In this document: piece after piece, positions 33,141 through 40,671 of the stretch | Position numbering within the stretch: the stretch's first letter is position 1 | Layout: each line of letters starts with the position of its first letter | Source of the DNA: JBOHHR01 sp050740975 | GTDB lineage: Bacteria; Pseudomonadota; Gammaproteobacteria; JBOHHR01 | Direction: 5' to 3' | Assembly (NCBI GenBank): GCA_050740975.1 | Contig: JBOIEE010000334.1 | Coordinates: 1-42,007 of the forward strand | Length of the DNA: 42,007 bases | Translations under genes and position numbers: made by a program | The notes under the pieces: model-generated | Told to the model about the DNA's origin: nothing | The model's database searches: none | Seen by the model: the letters and a program-made list of their open reading frames with translations, nothing else

Positions 33141-33312
33141 CCCATCGATACAAACGATTGGCCTGATCGGAGCCCTCCGCTACATAATAGTGCGGATCCG
33201 GTGGTTCTACTCATGTCCCGCCGGAGGTAGTAGGTCTGATCGCAGAAGACCGATGAACCGGACGGTGCGGCCTGCTTGATCCAATCTGTTAGCGAATCAA
33301 GGGGAACAAGAA

Positions 33313-34515
33313 ATGGCAAAAGTTGTTTGTGTGCTCTACGCCGATCCCGTTACCGGGTATCCGAAGTCCTATGCCCGCGATGAAATTCCGAAGCTCGAAC
33401 ACTATCCCGACGGGCAGACCTTGCCCTCCCCAAAGGGCATCGATTTCAAACCCGGCGAGCTGCTAGGCAGCGTCTCGGGCGAGCTCGGCTTGCGCAAGTT
33501 TCTCGAAGCCAATGGGCACCAGCTCGTCGTCACCTCCAGTAAGGACGGCCCGGACTCGGTGTTGGAAAAAGAGCTGCCGGACGCGGACATCGTGATCTCC
33601 CAGCCCTTCTGGCCCGCCTATATGACCGCGGCGCGTATCGCCAAAGCACCCAAGCTCAAGCTCATCGTCACCGCCGGGATCGGTTCCGACCATACCGATC
33701 TGCAAGCGGCGATCGAGCACGGGATCACGGTGGCCGAGGTCACCTATTGCAACAGCATTAGCGTCGCCGAGCACGTAGTCATGATGATCCTCTCGCTGGT
33801 GCGCAACTACATCCCGTCCTATCAGTGGGTCATCGACAAGGGTTGGAACATCGCCGACTGCGTGGCACGTTCCTATGATCTGGAAGGCATGGCGGTCGGA
33901 ACCGTGGCCGCTGGGCGCATCGGGCTCGCCGTGCTGCGCCGGCTCAAGCCCTTCGATGTAAAGCTCCATTACACCGACCGGCATCGGCTCTCACCGGACA
34001 TCGAGCGGGAATTGGACCTCACCTTCCATACGAACGCCGAATCGCTGGCGCGGGTTTGTGATGTGGTGACCATCAACTGCCCGCTGCACCCCGAGACCGA
34101 GCACATGTTTAACGACACGCTGATCGGCAAGATGAAGCGCGGCGCCTACATCGTCAACACCGCGCGCGGCAAGATCTGCGATCGCGACGCGATCGCCCGC
34201 GCGCTTGAGAGCGGCCAGCTTGCCGGTTACGCTGGAGACGTGTGGTTTCCGCAGCCCCCGCCCAAGGATCACCCCTGGCGCACTATGCCGCATCACGGCA
34301 TGACCCCGCACATCTCCGGGACAAGCCTGTCGGCGCAGGCGCGCTACGCGGCGGGGGTGCGCGAGATCCTGGAGTGCTGGTTCGAAGGCCACCCCATCCG
34401 CAACGAATACCTCGTCGTCGACCAAGGCAAACTCGCAGGGGTAGGCGCACATTCGTACAGCGCTGGCAACGCGACGGGCGGCTCTGAGGAAGCAGCCCGG
34501 TTCAAACAAGGATAG
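33313..34515 (+). CDS. NAD-dependent formate dehydrogenase (metal-free)
   Basis: The 400-residue protein matches the D-2-hydroxyacid dehydrogenase-type formate dehydrogenase of methylotrophic Pseudomonas: MAKVVCVLYADPVTGYPKSY, the substrate-domain NSISVAEHVVMMIL with catalytic Asn, the cofactor motif VGTVAAGRIGLAVLR, Asp in LHYTDRHR for NAD specificity, VNTARGKICDRDAI with catalytic Arg, and TPHISGTSLSAQARYA with the catalytic His. It oxidises formate to CO2 and yields NADH without molybdenum, tungsten or selenium. AAGGGGAAC precedes the ATG. It is probably monocistronic. In methylotrophs it ends C1 oxidation; here it may also detoxify formate. Confidence 0.96.
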   Translation: MAKVVCVLYADPVTGYPKSYARDEIPKLEHYPDGQTLPSPKGIDFKPGELLGSVSGELGLRKFLEANGHQLVVTSSKDGPDSVLEKELPDADIVISQPFWPAYMTAARIAKAPKLKLIVTAGIGSDHTDLQAAIEHGITVAEVTYCNSISVAEHVVMMILSLVRNYIPSYQWVIDKGWNIADCVARSYDLEGMAVGTVAAGRIGLAVLRRLKPFDVKLHYTDRHRLSPDIERELDLTFHTNAESLARVCDVVTINCPLHPETEHMFNDTLIGKMKRGAYIVNTARGKICDRDAIARALESGQLAGYAGDVWFPQPPPKDHPWRTMPHHGMTPHISGTSLSAQARYAAGVREILECWFEGHPIRNEYLVVDQGKLAGVGAHSYSAGNATGGSEEAARFKQG

Positions 34516-34631
34516 CCCGCGCACTCTCTGTAAAAAGTTGTTTTCTAAAGCCCGGGCGCCAAGTACACATCTGTTATCTCACGAGGCCGTTAATATAGGA
34601 TGTGGAGTCTCTACATTCACCATGCGCGGCA

Positions 34632-34736
34632 CTAACCGAGTGGGGTGATATCAGCTCCTACGACCCTAAGCTTTCGCTCCACCGGACGCGCTAAAAAAGG
34701 GGCGCGTCCGGTAAGCTTATTGGGGTCATCTATTTC
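34632..34736 (-). pseudogene. possible C-terminal remnant of a DJ-1/PfpI-type protein
   Basis: The minus-strand frame reads DDPNKLTGRAPFLARPVERK, then LRVVGADITPLG and a stop. NKLTGRAPFL...L..LGA resembles the C-terminal end of type 1 glutamine amidotransferase-like (DJ-1/PfpI) proteins. Only about 34 residues match, and a perfect hairpin lies inside. The rest of the 336-base gap 34516-34851 shows nothing else. Confidence 0.3.
34681..34712. terminator. strong hairpin between convergent fdh and modE
   Basis: ACCGGACGCGC at 34681-34691 pairs exactly with GCGCGTCCGGT at 34702-34712 over a 10-base loop. Its place between two convergent genes suits a terminator, but no T-run follows on either strand, so the call is tentative. 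Confidence 0.4.
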
Positions 34737-34851
34737 AGACGATGGCTCAGGAGAGCATGGGGCAAGCACGGACGCACATCGAGAGCGGACACGCCGAAAA
34801 GCAGCATCCCGATGAACAGCGTACCAGGGCTGTTCAAGTCGGAACTCAAAC

Positions 34852-35673
34852 TCAAACGAAGATCCCCAGGATAACGCTTGAAGCCTTGAAGATGGCCGTC
34901 GCTCTCTTTCCTTCAGCCAAGCCAAGTGACTTCAAGCTGTCAAGCGTTATGGTGGCCGCGATCGCGCCTCCACCATCGAGGTCGAGAACCACTTCGGCAT
35001 TCACCGCTCCGGGCGTGACTCCGGCAACTGTTCCCTTAAGCTGATTGCGGGCAGACAGATGCATGTCGTCGGTGTCGGTGGCTATGATGACCGATGACGA
35101 CTTCACCAATGCGAACGCCGTCGTATTGATGCGCAAACCTAGGGATTCGGAGCTTTCCCGCGTCACGATGGCCACCAGCTTTCCACCGCCGGGAAGCGTC
35201 AGCCCCACTTCGTCATTGACGGCACCGGCGCGGATGGCGGTGACCGTTCCCATGAACTGGTTGCGGGCGCTGGTCTTCATGTTCAAGGTCCTCAGAAGGT
35301 TCATGTCGTCTCCGAGGTTGATCGCCTCATCGCTCAGCAACTGCACGAACCTGCGGTGTATGGCTTCGACCTGCGCGAATCGCTGAACAAGCTGTTTTCC
35401 TCGCTCCGTGAGGCGCGTGGAGCCTCCGCCACGACCGCCGGTACTGCGCTCGACTAAAGGCTCACCGGCCAGGTTATTCATGGTATCCACGGCTTCCCAG
35501 GCGGCTTTGTAGCTCATTCCAATCGCCTTGGCGGCCTGGGTGATAGAGCCGCGCTCGGCGACGGCGCGTAGAAGCCCGGTCCGCCCTTTGCCCCCGAGGT
35601 TGTCGCCGCCAACGGTCATCCATATGGTCCCATCCAGCTCGATGGGTCTGCTCTTCTTGCGCGTATTACCCAT
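34852..35673 (-). CDS. modE: molybdate-responsive transcriptional regulator ModE
   Basis: The 273-residue protein has an N-terminal winged helix (GKGRTGLLRAVAERGSITQA, AAKAIGMSYKAAWEAVDTMN) and two C-terminal molybdate-binding TOBE/Mop units, each beginning SARNQ (SARNQFMGTVTAIRAGAVND near 135 and SARNQLKGTVAGVTPGAVNA near 206). ModE with molybdate represses the transporter operon and can activate molybdoenzyme genes. It is the last gene of the leftward mod operon and overlaps modC by 8 bases. In many bacteria modE is separate or first, so being operon-terminal implies autoregulation through the site before modA. Confidence 0.95.
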   Translation of the reverse strand: MGNTRKKSRPIELDGTIWMTVGGDNLGGKGRTGLLRAVAERGSITQAAKAIGMSYKAAWEAVDTMNNLAGEPLVERSTGGRGGGSTRLTERGKQLVQRFAQVEAIHRRFVQLLSDEAINLGDDMNLLRTLNMKTSARNQFMGTVTAIRAGAVNDEVGLTLPGGGKLVAIVTRESSESLGLRINTTAFALVKSSSVIIATDTDDMHLSARNQLKGTVAGVTPGAVNAEVVLDLDGGGAIAATITLDSLKSLGLAEGKRATAIFKASSVILGIFV

Positions 35674-36418
35674 CGATACACGCCAGGCTTTCGTTCGGCA
35701 CTGAGGCAGCCAGAGTGACGACCATCTCGGATGCTGGGGTCAGGTCGACTACACGCCCCTCTTCCAGGTGTACGACTTCTTCCGCGAAATACGACACATC
35801 GTCTTCGTCGTGGGTGATCAAGAGTACCGGAATGTCCAAGTGCTGCTGCAAGTCGCGGAGTCCATCCCGTAATCGGTGCCGCAGCGTCTTGTCGAGTGCG
35901 GCAAAGGGTTCGTCCAGCAGCAAGGCCCTAGGCTGAGTAACCAGCGCTCGTGCGAGCGCCGTGCGCTGACGTTGTCCCCCGGAGAGTTGCTCTGGGAAGT
36001 GCCTCTCGATGGGTTCAAGACCGAATGCCCCGATCCAGCGATCAACGGCTTCATTCACCATGTCGCATGGCGGATTGCGCCAGCCGAGCCTCAGCCCAAA
36101 CGCAATGTTCTGTCGCACGGTCAGGTGCGGAAACAGCGCGTAGTCCTGAAAGACGTAGCCCAACCGGCGATCCTGGGCCGCAAGGTCGATCCCGGTCCCG
36201 TGGTCAAAGACCACTTCTCCGGCCAGGCTCACACGGCCACGATCCGGTCTGGCCAACCCCGCGATCATCTTGAGCGTTTGGGTTTTGCCCGCGCCAGAGG
36301 GTCCGAACAGCACTAGGCGCTGCGATGGACTCTCAAAACACACCTTGAGATCAAACCGGGTCTTCGCGTGTTCGAAACGCTTTGAAACGTCGATATCCCA
36401 AATTAACGCGCTCTCCAT
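35666..36418 (-). CDS. modC: molybdate ABC transporter ATP-binding protein, short form
   Basis: The ATPase has Walker A GPSGAGKT (39-46), Q-loop YVFQDYALFPHLTV, signature EQLSGGQRQR (144-152) and Walker B ALLLDEPFAALD (165-176), with the switch His in LLITHDEDD. At 250 residues it lacks the C-terminal TOBE domain of E. coli ModC (about 350 residues), so it cannot sense molybdate through that domain. It drives import through ModB. The start coincides with the last base of modB. Confidence 0.93.
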   Translation of the reverse strand: MESALIWDIDVSKRFEHAKTRFDLKVCFESPSQRLVLFGPSGAGKTQTLKMIAGLARPDRGRVSLAGEVVFDHGTGIDLAAQDRRLGYVFQDYALFPHLTVRQNIAFGLRLGWRNPPCDMVNEAVDRWIGAFGLEPIERHFPEQLSGGQRQRTALARALVTQPRALLLDEPFAALDKTLRHRLRDGLRDLQQHLDIPVLLITHDEDDVSYFAEEVVHLEEGRVVDLTPASEMVVTLAASVPNESLACIDG

Positions 36419-37098
36419 CAGGTGTTACTTGCGACCCGGCCGGGGATCAGCCGGCCTGCGGCGAGCAGCACCGCCAGGCAGGTAATTGAAGCGAGCAGAA
36501 CCAACACGACAGCGACATCATCCTGACCCGCCTGGACCGCCTCGTAGACCGCGAGCGACAGCGTCTGGGTTTTACCCGGAATGCTGCCAGCAACCATCAG
36601 CGTGGCCCCAAACTCGCCGGTTGCCCGGGCAAAGGCCAGCAACAACCCCGCCAGGATCCCTCGCCAAGCCAGCGGCAGAGAAACCCTGAAGAACACGCCC
36701 CATTCACGCACGCCAAGCACGCGGGCGGCTTGCTCCAGCTGTGGATCGACGGATTCAAAAGCCGCCCTTGCCGATTTAAAGACGAGGGGGAAGGCCACAA
36801 TGGTGGCGGCGATGACCGCACCTTGGCATGTGAAGATCAGGTTGATGCCAAACTGATCGTTAAGCCAACTGCCGAGCGGGCCTTGGCTTCCGATGAGCAC
36901 GAGTAAGTAATAGCCGAAGACCGTTGGCGGCATGACCATCGGCAAGGTAAGCGCCGCATCCAGCAGATCCCGCCCCCGAAACCGTCCGCGGGCTAGTACA
37001 TAGCCCACGCCGACGCCGAGCACGAGGTTCAGTGCAGTCGCCCATCCCGCGACCTTTAGCGTCAGGGCCAGTGCGATCCACGCGCCGTCCATCGACAA
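36418..37098 (-). CDS. modB: molybdate ABC transporter permease
   Basis: The 226-residue membrane protein has about five or six hydrophobic helices (IALALTLKVAGWATALNLVL, LLDAALTLPMVMPPTVFGYY, AVIAATIVAFPLVFKSARAA, GILAGLLLAFARATGEFGAT, VAVVLVLLASITCLAVLLAA). The coupling loop QAARVLGVREWGVFFRVSLP is the EAA motif that contacts the ATPase. It forms the inner-membrane channel for molybdate. It lies 3 bases after modA and abuts modC. Confidence 0.95.
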   Translation of the reverse strand: MSMDGAWIALALTLKVAGWATALNLVLGVGVGYVLARGRFRGRDLLDAALTLPMVMPPTVFGYYLLVLIGSQGPLGSWLNDQFGINLIFTCQGAVIAATIVAFPLVFKSARAAFESVDPQLEQAARVLGVREWGVFFRVSLPLAWRGILAGLLLAFARATGEFGATLMVAGSIPGKTQTLSLAVYEAVQAGQDDVAVVLVLLASITCLAVLLAAGRLIPGRVASNT

Positions 37099-37101
37099 CC
37101 C

Positions 37102-37845
37102 TCAAGGCTTTCCGAATCCATACTTGGCCAACACGCTCTGTGCCGTCGGCGAGCTGACGAACTCGATGAACTTCTTGGCTGCATCTGTGTTCGTGCTCGT
37201 TGCGATGGAGGCGATCGGGTACAAGATGGGAGTGGGAGTTGGCACCGCGAAGGACACCTTGACTTTATCGGGCATCAACGCCGCGTCGGTCGCGTAGACG
37301 AAGCCGGCATCGACCTCGCCGCGCGCCACGTAATCGAGTGCCTGCCGAACGTTCTGCGCGCCGATCATTTTCGGCTCGATGGCGGCCCATAGGCCGGCCT
37401 TCTCCAACGAAGCCTTGGTGTAGCGCCCAACGGGAACACTCGCAGGCAACCCGATTGCCACTCGCTTGTATGCGGGCTGCGCGAGATCACTCAGGGACTT
37501 GGGAACGGTATTGCCCTGCGCAGGCACGATCACGACCAGAGCATTGGAGACGAAGAAGCTTCGGTCGGAAGCTTTCACCTGGGCTTGGTTCATGGTCTCC
37601 TGATCGGCGCTCGCAAACACGTCCACCGGCGCGCCCTTGGCGATCTGCTGCAGCAGGGCACCGGATGCGCCGAAGTTCAGCTGCACCTTAGTGTCGGGGA
37701 GCTGTGCTTCGAACATCGGAGCCAACTCGCGAAAGGCGTTGGTGAGGCTGGCTGCGGCGGAAACCGTAAGCTCCGCAGCAGAAACGGCGCAACTCAACAC
37801 CACTCCCGCGAGCGTGGCCAACATCCGAAGGCGAACTGACTTCAT
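37102..37845 (-). CDS. modA: periplasmic molybdate-binding protein
   Basis: The 247-residue protein begins with signal MKSVRLRMLATLAGVVLSCA, cleaved after VSAA. The mature chain has ELTVSAAASLTNAFRELAP (Ser residues that bind the oxyanion), VQLNFGASGALLQQIAKGAP, DVFASADQETMNQA and GEVDAGFVYATDAAL, the usual ModA marks. It captures molybdate or tungstate and delivers it to ModBC. It is first in the modABC-E operon, behind a ModE-type operator. Confidence 0.95.
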   Translation of the reverse strand: MKSVRLRMLATLAGVVLSCAVSAAELTVSAAASLTNAFRELAPMFEAQLPDTKVQLNFGASGALLQQIAKGAPVDVFASADQETMNQAQVKASDRSFFVSNALVVIVPAQGNTVPKSLSDLAQPAYKRVAIGLPASVPVGRYTKASLEKAGLWAAIEPKMIGAQNVRQALDYVARGEVDAGFVYATDAALMPDKVKVSFAVPTPTPILYPIASIATSTNTDAAKKFIEFVSSPTAQSVLAKYGFGKP

Positions 37846-37872
37846 AGCTGACTCCCCCTTGTTCCAGACAGG

Positions 37873-37896
37873 CGTAGTATATCAGCCTATATAACG
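37873..37896 (-). promoter_or_regulatory. putative ModE operator upstream of modA
   Basis: Read toward modA, the site is CGTTATATA, six bases, then TATACTACG: two inverted half-sites matching at 7 of 9 positions and similar to the E. coli ModE box (CGTTATAT...ATAACG). It lies 28-51 bases before the modA start and its AT-rich core may overlap the -10 region. This predicts repression by ModE with molybdate. Confidence 0.75.
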
Positions 37897-37944
37897 GTTT
37901 GTCTTCCGCTCAATGGGGTGGCGGAGATCCGCCGTACGATCTGG

Positions 37945-38202
37945 CTAGGTGGTGAATAAGCGCATGTGCCGCAGGATCGCCGCTTGGTGGTCGAACGTGA
38001 CAGTCTCTGTGCAGCCAGCGGTCTGGTCTTTGACGCTGATGAGACAATCCGAGAAATCCGCGTTGTGGGCCTTCAACAGGACCAGCGCCGGCTACACAGT
38101 CACCAATTTATGGTGTCGAACGCAGTGCTCAAGCAGATCGCTGCACACTCCTCGGGCGATGAAGGCGGCGAGCAGCACATTGGTATCAAGGACCACCCTC
38201 AC
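37945..38202 (-). pseudogene. PIN-domain toxin pseudogene with an internal stop
   Basis: From GTG 38202 the frame reads VRVVLDTNVLLAAFIARGVC, then SDLLEHCVRHHKLVTV, then a TAG at 38092-38094. The same frame continues LLKAHNADFSDCLISVKDQT, AGCTETVTFDHQAAILRHMR and stops at 37945. The first half resembles the PIN_3 (COG1569) toxin group and the second the C-terminus of VapC proteins, and the middle of the PIN fold is missing. So it is an internally deleted or hybrid toxin gene, doubly dead. The C-terminal part is repeated at 665-776. Confidence 0.68.
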
Positions 38203-38515
38203 GAGACACGGTCAAATACGTCTTGGTCGGTATAGATACTCTGAGCTTACGCCTTGGAGGCCATATGTTCGCGAAGCTTCCAGTACAACCCGTACACGAT
38301 GACGCGCCGTTTGGATGCGCGCTCCACTGGAGGCAATGAGTGGAGTTGTAAGGAGCGAAAGGCGAAGGAACATTCCGTTGTGGAGCAAAATGCAGTCAAT
38401 TCCAATTGAGGCATGAGTCTGTGCGATCGGTTTTTGAATAGCTGATTACATAACCGATTGTTGAGTCCTGGGAAGCTTGTGGCGGATCAGCCCTATACGT
38501 TGCCGAATTGATTGG
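38203..38515 (-). other. 313 bases with one possible gene fragment
   Basis: A minus-strand frame ending at 38247-38249 reads ASKRRVIVYGLYWKLREHMA and could be the C-terminus of the partner antitoxin of the PIN pseudogene, since it lies just upstream of it; the family is not recognised. The remainder, to 38515, shows no coding signal, repeat or RNA. Confidence 0.3.
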
Positions 38516-38611
38516 CTAGGCGGGTAACCCGATGGTCACCGCGTACAAGGCGGCCTCCTCTATACCGTCCACGTCCAGCAGATCGTTCACGTTGTCGTCG
38601 GGCGTTGAGAA
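38516..38611 (-). pseudogene. possible C-terminal remnant of a SagB-type nitroreductase
   Basis: The minus-strand frame gives DDNVNDLLDVDGIEEAALYA, then VTIGLPA and a stop at 38516. D..N.LL.VDG.EEAALY.V.IG is the usual end of SagB-like nitroreductase-family proteins, but only about 30 residues remain. The sequence to its right belongs to a transposase fragment on the other strand. Confidence 0.45.
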
Positions 38612-38632
38612 ACGTTGCCCGGCCGGGCAGCG

Positions 38633-38736
38633 GTTATTCGCCACCGTCACGAGGAGTGGTTGCGGTTCCTGCGTCGTATCGACCGGCAAACGCCTAAGGA
38701 GAAGGAACTGCACTTGATCTGCGATAACTATGCACC
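38633..38736 (+). pseudogene. fragment of an IS630-family transposase
   Basis: The frame reads VIRHRHEEWLRFLRRIDRQT, then PKEKELHLICDNYAP. This corresponds to the DDE-domain segment of IS630-type transposases that ends in the catalytic Asp of LI.DNYA. Both flanks are missing and the frame degenerates afterwards. The segment 38737-38925 shows nothing else. Confidence 0.65.
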
Positions 38737-38925
38737 GTTCGTTGCAGGCCTGCTCCGGGAAGCGTACCATCCCCGTCTGGGTAGCAGACGCCCGCGAAGG
38801 CCGATGCCAGCGCCAGGCCTGGGATAGCGCGGGTCCCCTGGGGTTTTCGTCTTGCGCCTGCCTGCGCTACTTGGAAAACCGCTGCCAGCGCGCAGTAAGA
38901 AAATAGAAACTCTTACCGGGGGTGA

Positions 38926-39519
38926 CTACGCTCGATCGGCGCGCGCACGTAGCGCGAAATAACCGATCATTTGCCGGCGCCCCCACCACCATTTGAAGTG
39001 GACTTTCCCAAGATAAATCCCTTCATCCACTTGCACGAGCTCATCGATTAGGGGGCGGATCGTGAGCGTTGGGTTGGCCGGGGAGTCATAATCTATCTTG
39101 AAGACGCTGCGGTCGGGGTCGACCTGACCCGCCGTGATCGACGTCTGAAACACAAAAGCGCGAAAGGCCTCGGGCTCATATTCGATGTAACTCCTATAGA
39201 ACGGGAACAGCACGCGGAAGATCAAGCGATTACCTCGACCGAAGATGTTGTCGCCCTGGGAGTTTGCCGCCATCACATATTTGCCTTTCCACGGCATCCA
39301 CAATCTTGCCAGCCCTTCAACGAATTGAGTGACTCCCGGTGCGATTTCGACCGCCACCAACTCACCGTGATAGGGTCCATCGAGCGGCGGTTGCGGCGGA
39401 TGACCCGCCCGAAAAAGTTCATTGAGCGCGGCCAAGCCTTGCTGACGATCTTGCTTGTATAGCGCCTGCGCGGTACGGATACGGTCGGTTGCTGCAACCG
39501 AGCCTGTGGAATCGTTCAT
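38926..39519 (-). CDS. conserved-looking hypothetical cytoplasmic protein
   Basis: AGAGGGGG just upstream favours ATG 39519 over the frame opening at 39558, giving 197 residues. There is no signal peptide or membrane segment. A helical N-terminal third (TDRIRTAQALYKQDRQQGLA, ALNELFRAGHPP) precedes a beta-rich, aromatic part (GELVAVEIAPGVTQFVEGLA, RLWMPWKGKYV, GNRLIFRVLFPFYRSYIEY) and a Trp-rich end (IYLGKVHFKWWWGRRQMIGY). The layout suggests a lipocalin-like or lipid-binding barrel, but I do not recognise the family. It is the only intact gene between 37945 and 40671. Confidence 0.7.
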   Translation of the reverse strand: MNDSTGSVAATDRIRTAQALYKQDRQQGLAALNELFRAGHPPQPPLDGPYHGELVAVEIAPGVTQFVEGLARLWMPWKGKYVMAANSQGDNIFGRGNRLIFRVLFPFYRSYIEYEPEAFRAFVFQTSITAGQVDPDRSVFKIDYDSPANPTLTIRPLIDELVQVDEGIYLGKVHFKWWWGRRQMIGYFALRARADRA

Positions 39520-39627
39520 AACGCCCCCTCTTCTGTAGACATTGTGATAATAATTCAACGTATAGCGCGTGATTCTTCTATTCCCACGGCGGCAAATGCC
39601 CCCCTCTTCTTACCCGGCAATTCAATA

Positions 39628-39662
39628 CCCTCACCCCCACCCTCTCTCTCGGAGGGAGAGGG
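39628..39662. repeat. REP-like palindromic repeat
   Basis: CCCTCACCCCCACCCTCTC followed by TCTCGGAGGGAGAGGG forms a short hairpin of a type dispersed in many proteobacterial genomes. Only one copy is in the window. It lies between the hypothetical gene and the GMC remnant and could act as a transcription or mRNA-stability element. Confidence 0.5.
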
Positions 39663-39707
39663 AACTTTACTGTTGTTGGGTTAATAATATAGCAGTTGTG
39701 CCTGTCC

Positions 39708-40010
39708 CTACCCTGAGTGATCGGTCCGACGGTCCTGATTCTCGATCGTGCTTTGTGCATCTTCGATAATCACATCCGAAGCTTTCTCGCTGGTCAGGTA
39801 CACGGCCGTCATATGAAACCCCCGGGTATTCTGGAAAAAACCGAGGCGTCCACGACGCGTAAACGGTGCCGTATACCCGGAATCGGCTATCGACCACGGT
39901 CATCGGGTCGCTCGCCGGCCCTATTTTACACGTGCAGGAGGCATGATGCCCCCAGGCATTATCTTTGATGAACTGGCGGATCCGCAGTACCTCCGGCAAT
40001 GATACCTCGG
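39708..40010 (-). pseudogene. C-terminal remnant of a GMC-family oxidoreductase
   Basis: The minus-strand translation includes IRQFIKDNAWGHHASCTCKI followed by ASDPMTVVDSRFRVYG. After a frameshift comes RVVDASVFSRIPGGFI, then after another TAVYLTSEKASDVIIEDAQS and a stop at 39708-39710. AWGHHASC and RVVDASVFP.IPG....A.Y...EKA.D.I are the C-terminal signature of FAD-dependent GMC oxidoreductases, including the active-site His. Two frameshifts and loss of the first several hundred residues make it a pseudogene. Confidence 0.8.
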
Positions 40011-40021
40011 TCCGGACCGCG

Positions 40022-40129
40022 GCCAATGACAGCATCACCGGCCCCGCAGGAGACGATACGCTTTCGGGCGGTGCCGGGCACGACGTCCTACGAGGCGAGG
40101 AGGGTGACGACATGCTCTTCGGGGAGGAG
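40022..40129 (+). pseudogene. fragment of RTX-type calcium-binding nonapeptide repeats
   Basis: The plus-strand frame reads NDSITGPAGDDTLSGGAGHD, then VLRGEEGDDMLFG: three successive GGxGxDxLx-like nonapeptides typical of secreted RTX proteins. The frame ends soon after and has no gene around it. It abuts the opposite-strand GMC remnant, so two unrelated genes have been joined by rearrangement. Confidence 0.6.
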
Positions 40130-40229
40130 TGTAGGAGGAGTGTAGATAGCATATCAATGGCAAATCATATGCTCGCCTTTTGTAGCACCTGAATTGTCCG
40201 GTTTCCTGTTGAGCCTGAGGAGGGTCAAC

Positions 40230-40313
40230 ATGAACCGAGCGAGAATGCTACAAGAGGTGAGGAAGATGAGGTTTGAAGAGCTCTGTCGATCCAGTCAAGC
40301 CATTAGCGTTTAA
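40230..40313 (+). pseudogene. N-terminal fragment of a transposase (ISNCY-like)
   Basis: After GAGGAGGGT, the ATG at 40230 opens MNRARMLQEVRKMRFEELCR, then a short tail and TAA at 40311. MNRARMLQE.R.MRFEE is a common start of a helix-turn-helix transposase group. The body of the protein is missing. Confidence 0.55.
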
Positions 40314-40671
40314 CCGTTTCAACACCGTGTCCAAGCTACACCGGTCAAAGACGGAATTCCTTCACACACCGGCCAGAGCTGCAGAGTTCCGGACAACGCC
40401 ATTCGGAAAACGTCAGCGTCGGATTGCGTGCTCGGCCCTAGAACCGGAAAAACTCTATGATATGACTGGATTGTCGTAATGGCGCCGCGGTTTGCGATTG
40501 TGGTAACCGATCGCCACTACTTGCAAGATGGTAGCGGGTTGCCTTTATCAAAGTTGTCGATCGAGGCGAGCTTTGATGCTGCCTCGGTGATAAACTCAAA
40601 TTCTTCTTACGGCCGTTTCGAAACGCGATTCGCCGGTTACAACGGCTTTTGATCCTGCCAGAGGTCCGAAG
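40314..40671. other. 358 bases without a supported gene
   Basis: Short frames on both strands in this gap have no recognisable domain or ribosome site. AGAGG at 40660-40664 should serve as the ribosome binding site of the arginase-family gene. Confidence 0.5.

Noticed and set aside
33141..33312. Possible ModE-like half-site (CGCTACATA) before formate dehydrogenase
   Set aside because: The second half-site does not match and the symmetry is weak, so a ModE link at this promoter is not supported.
33463..34524. Minus-strand frames of 173 and 177 codons opposite formate dehydrogenase
   Set aside because: They are explained by codon bias of the formate dehydrogenase gene.
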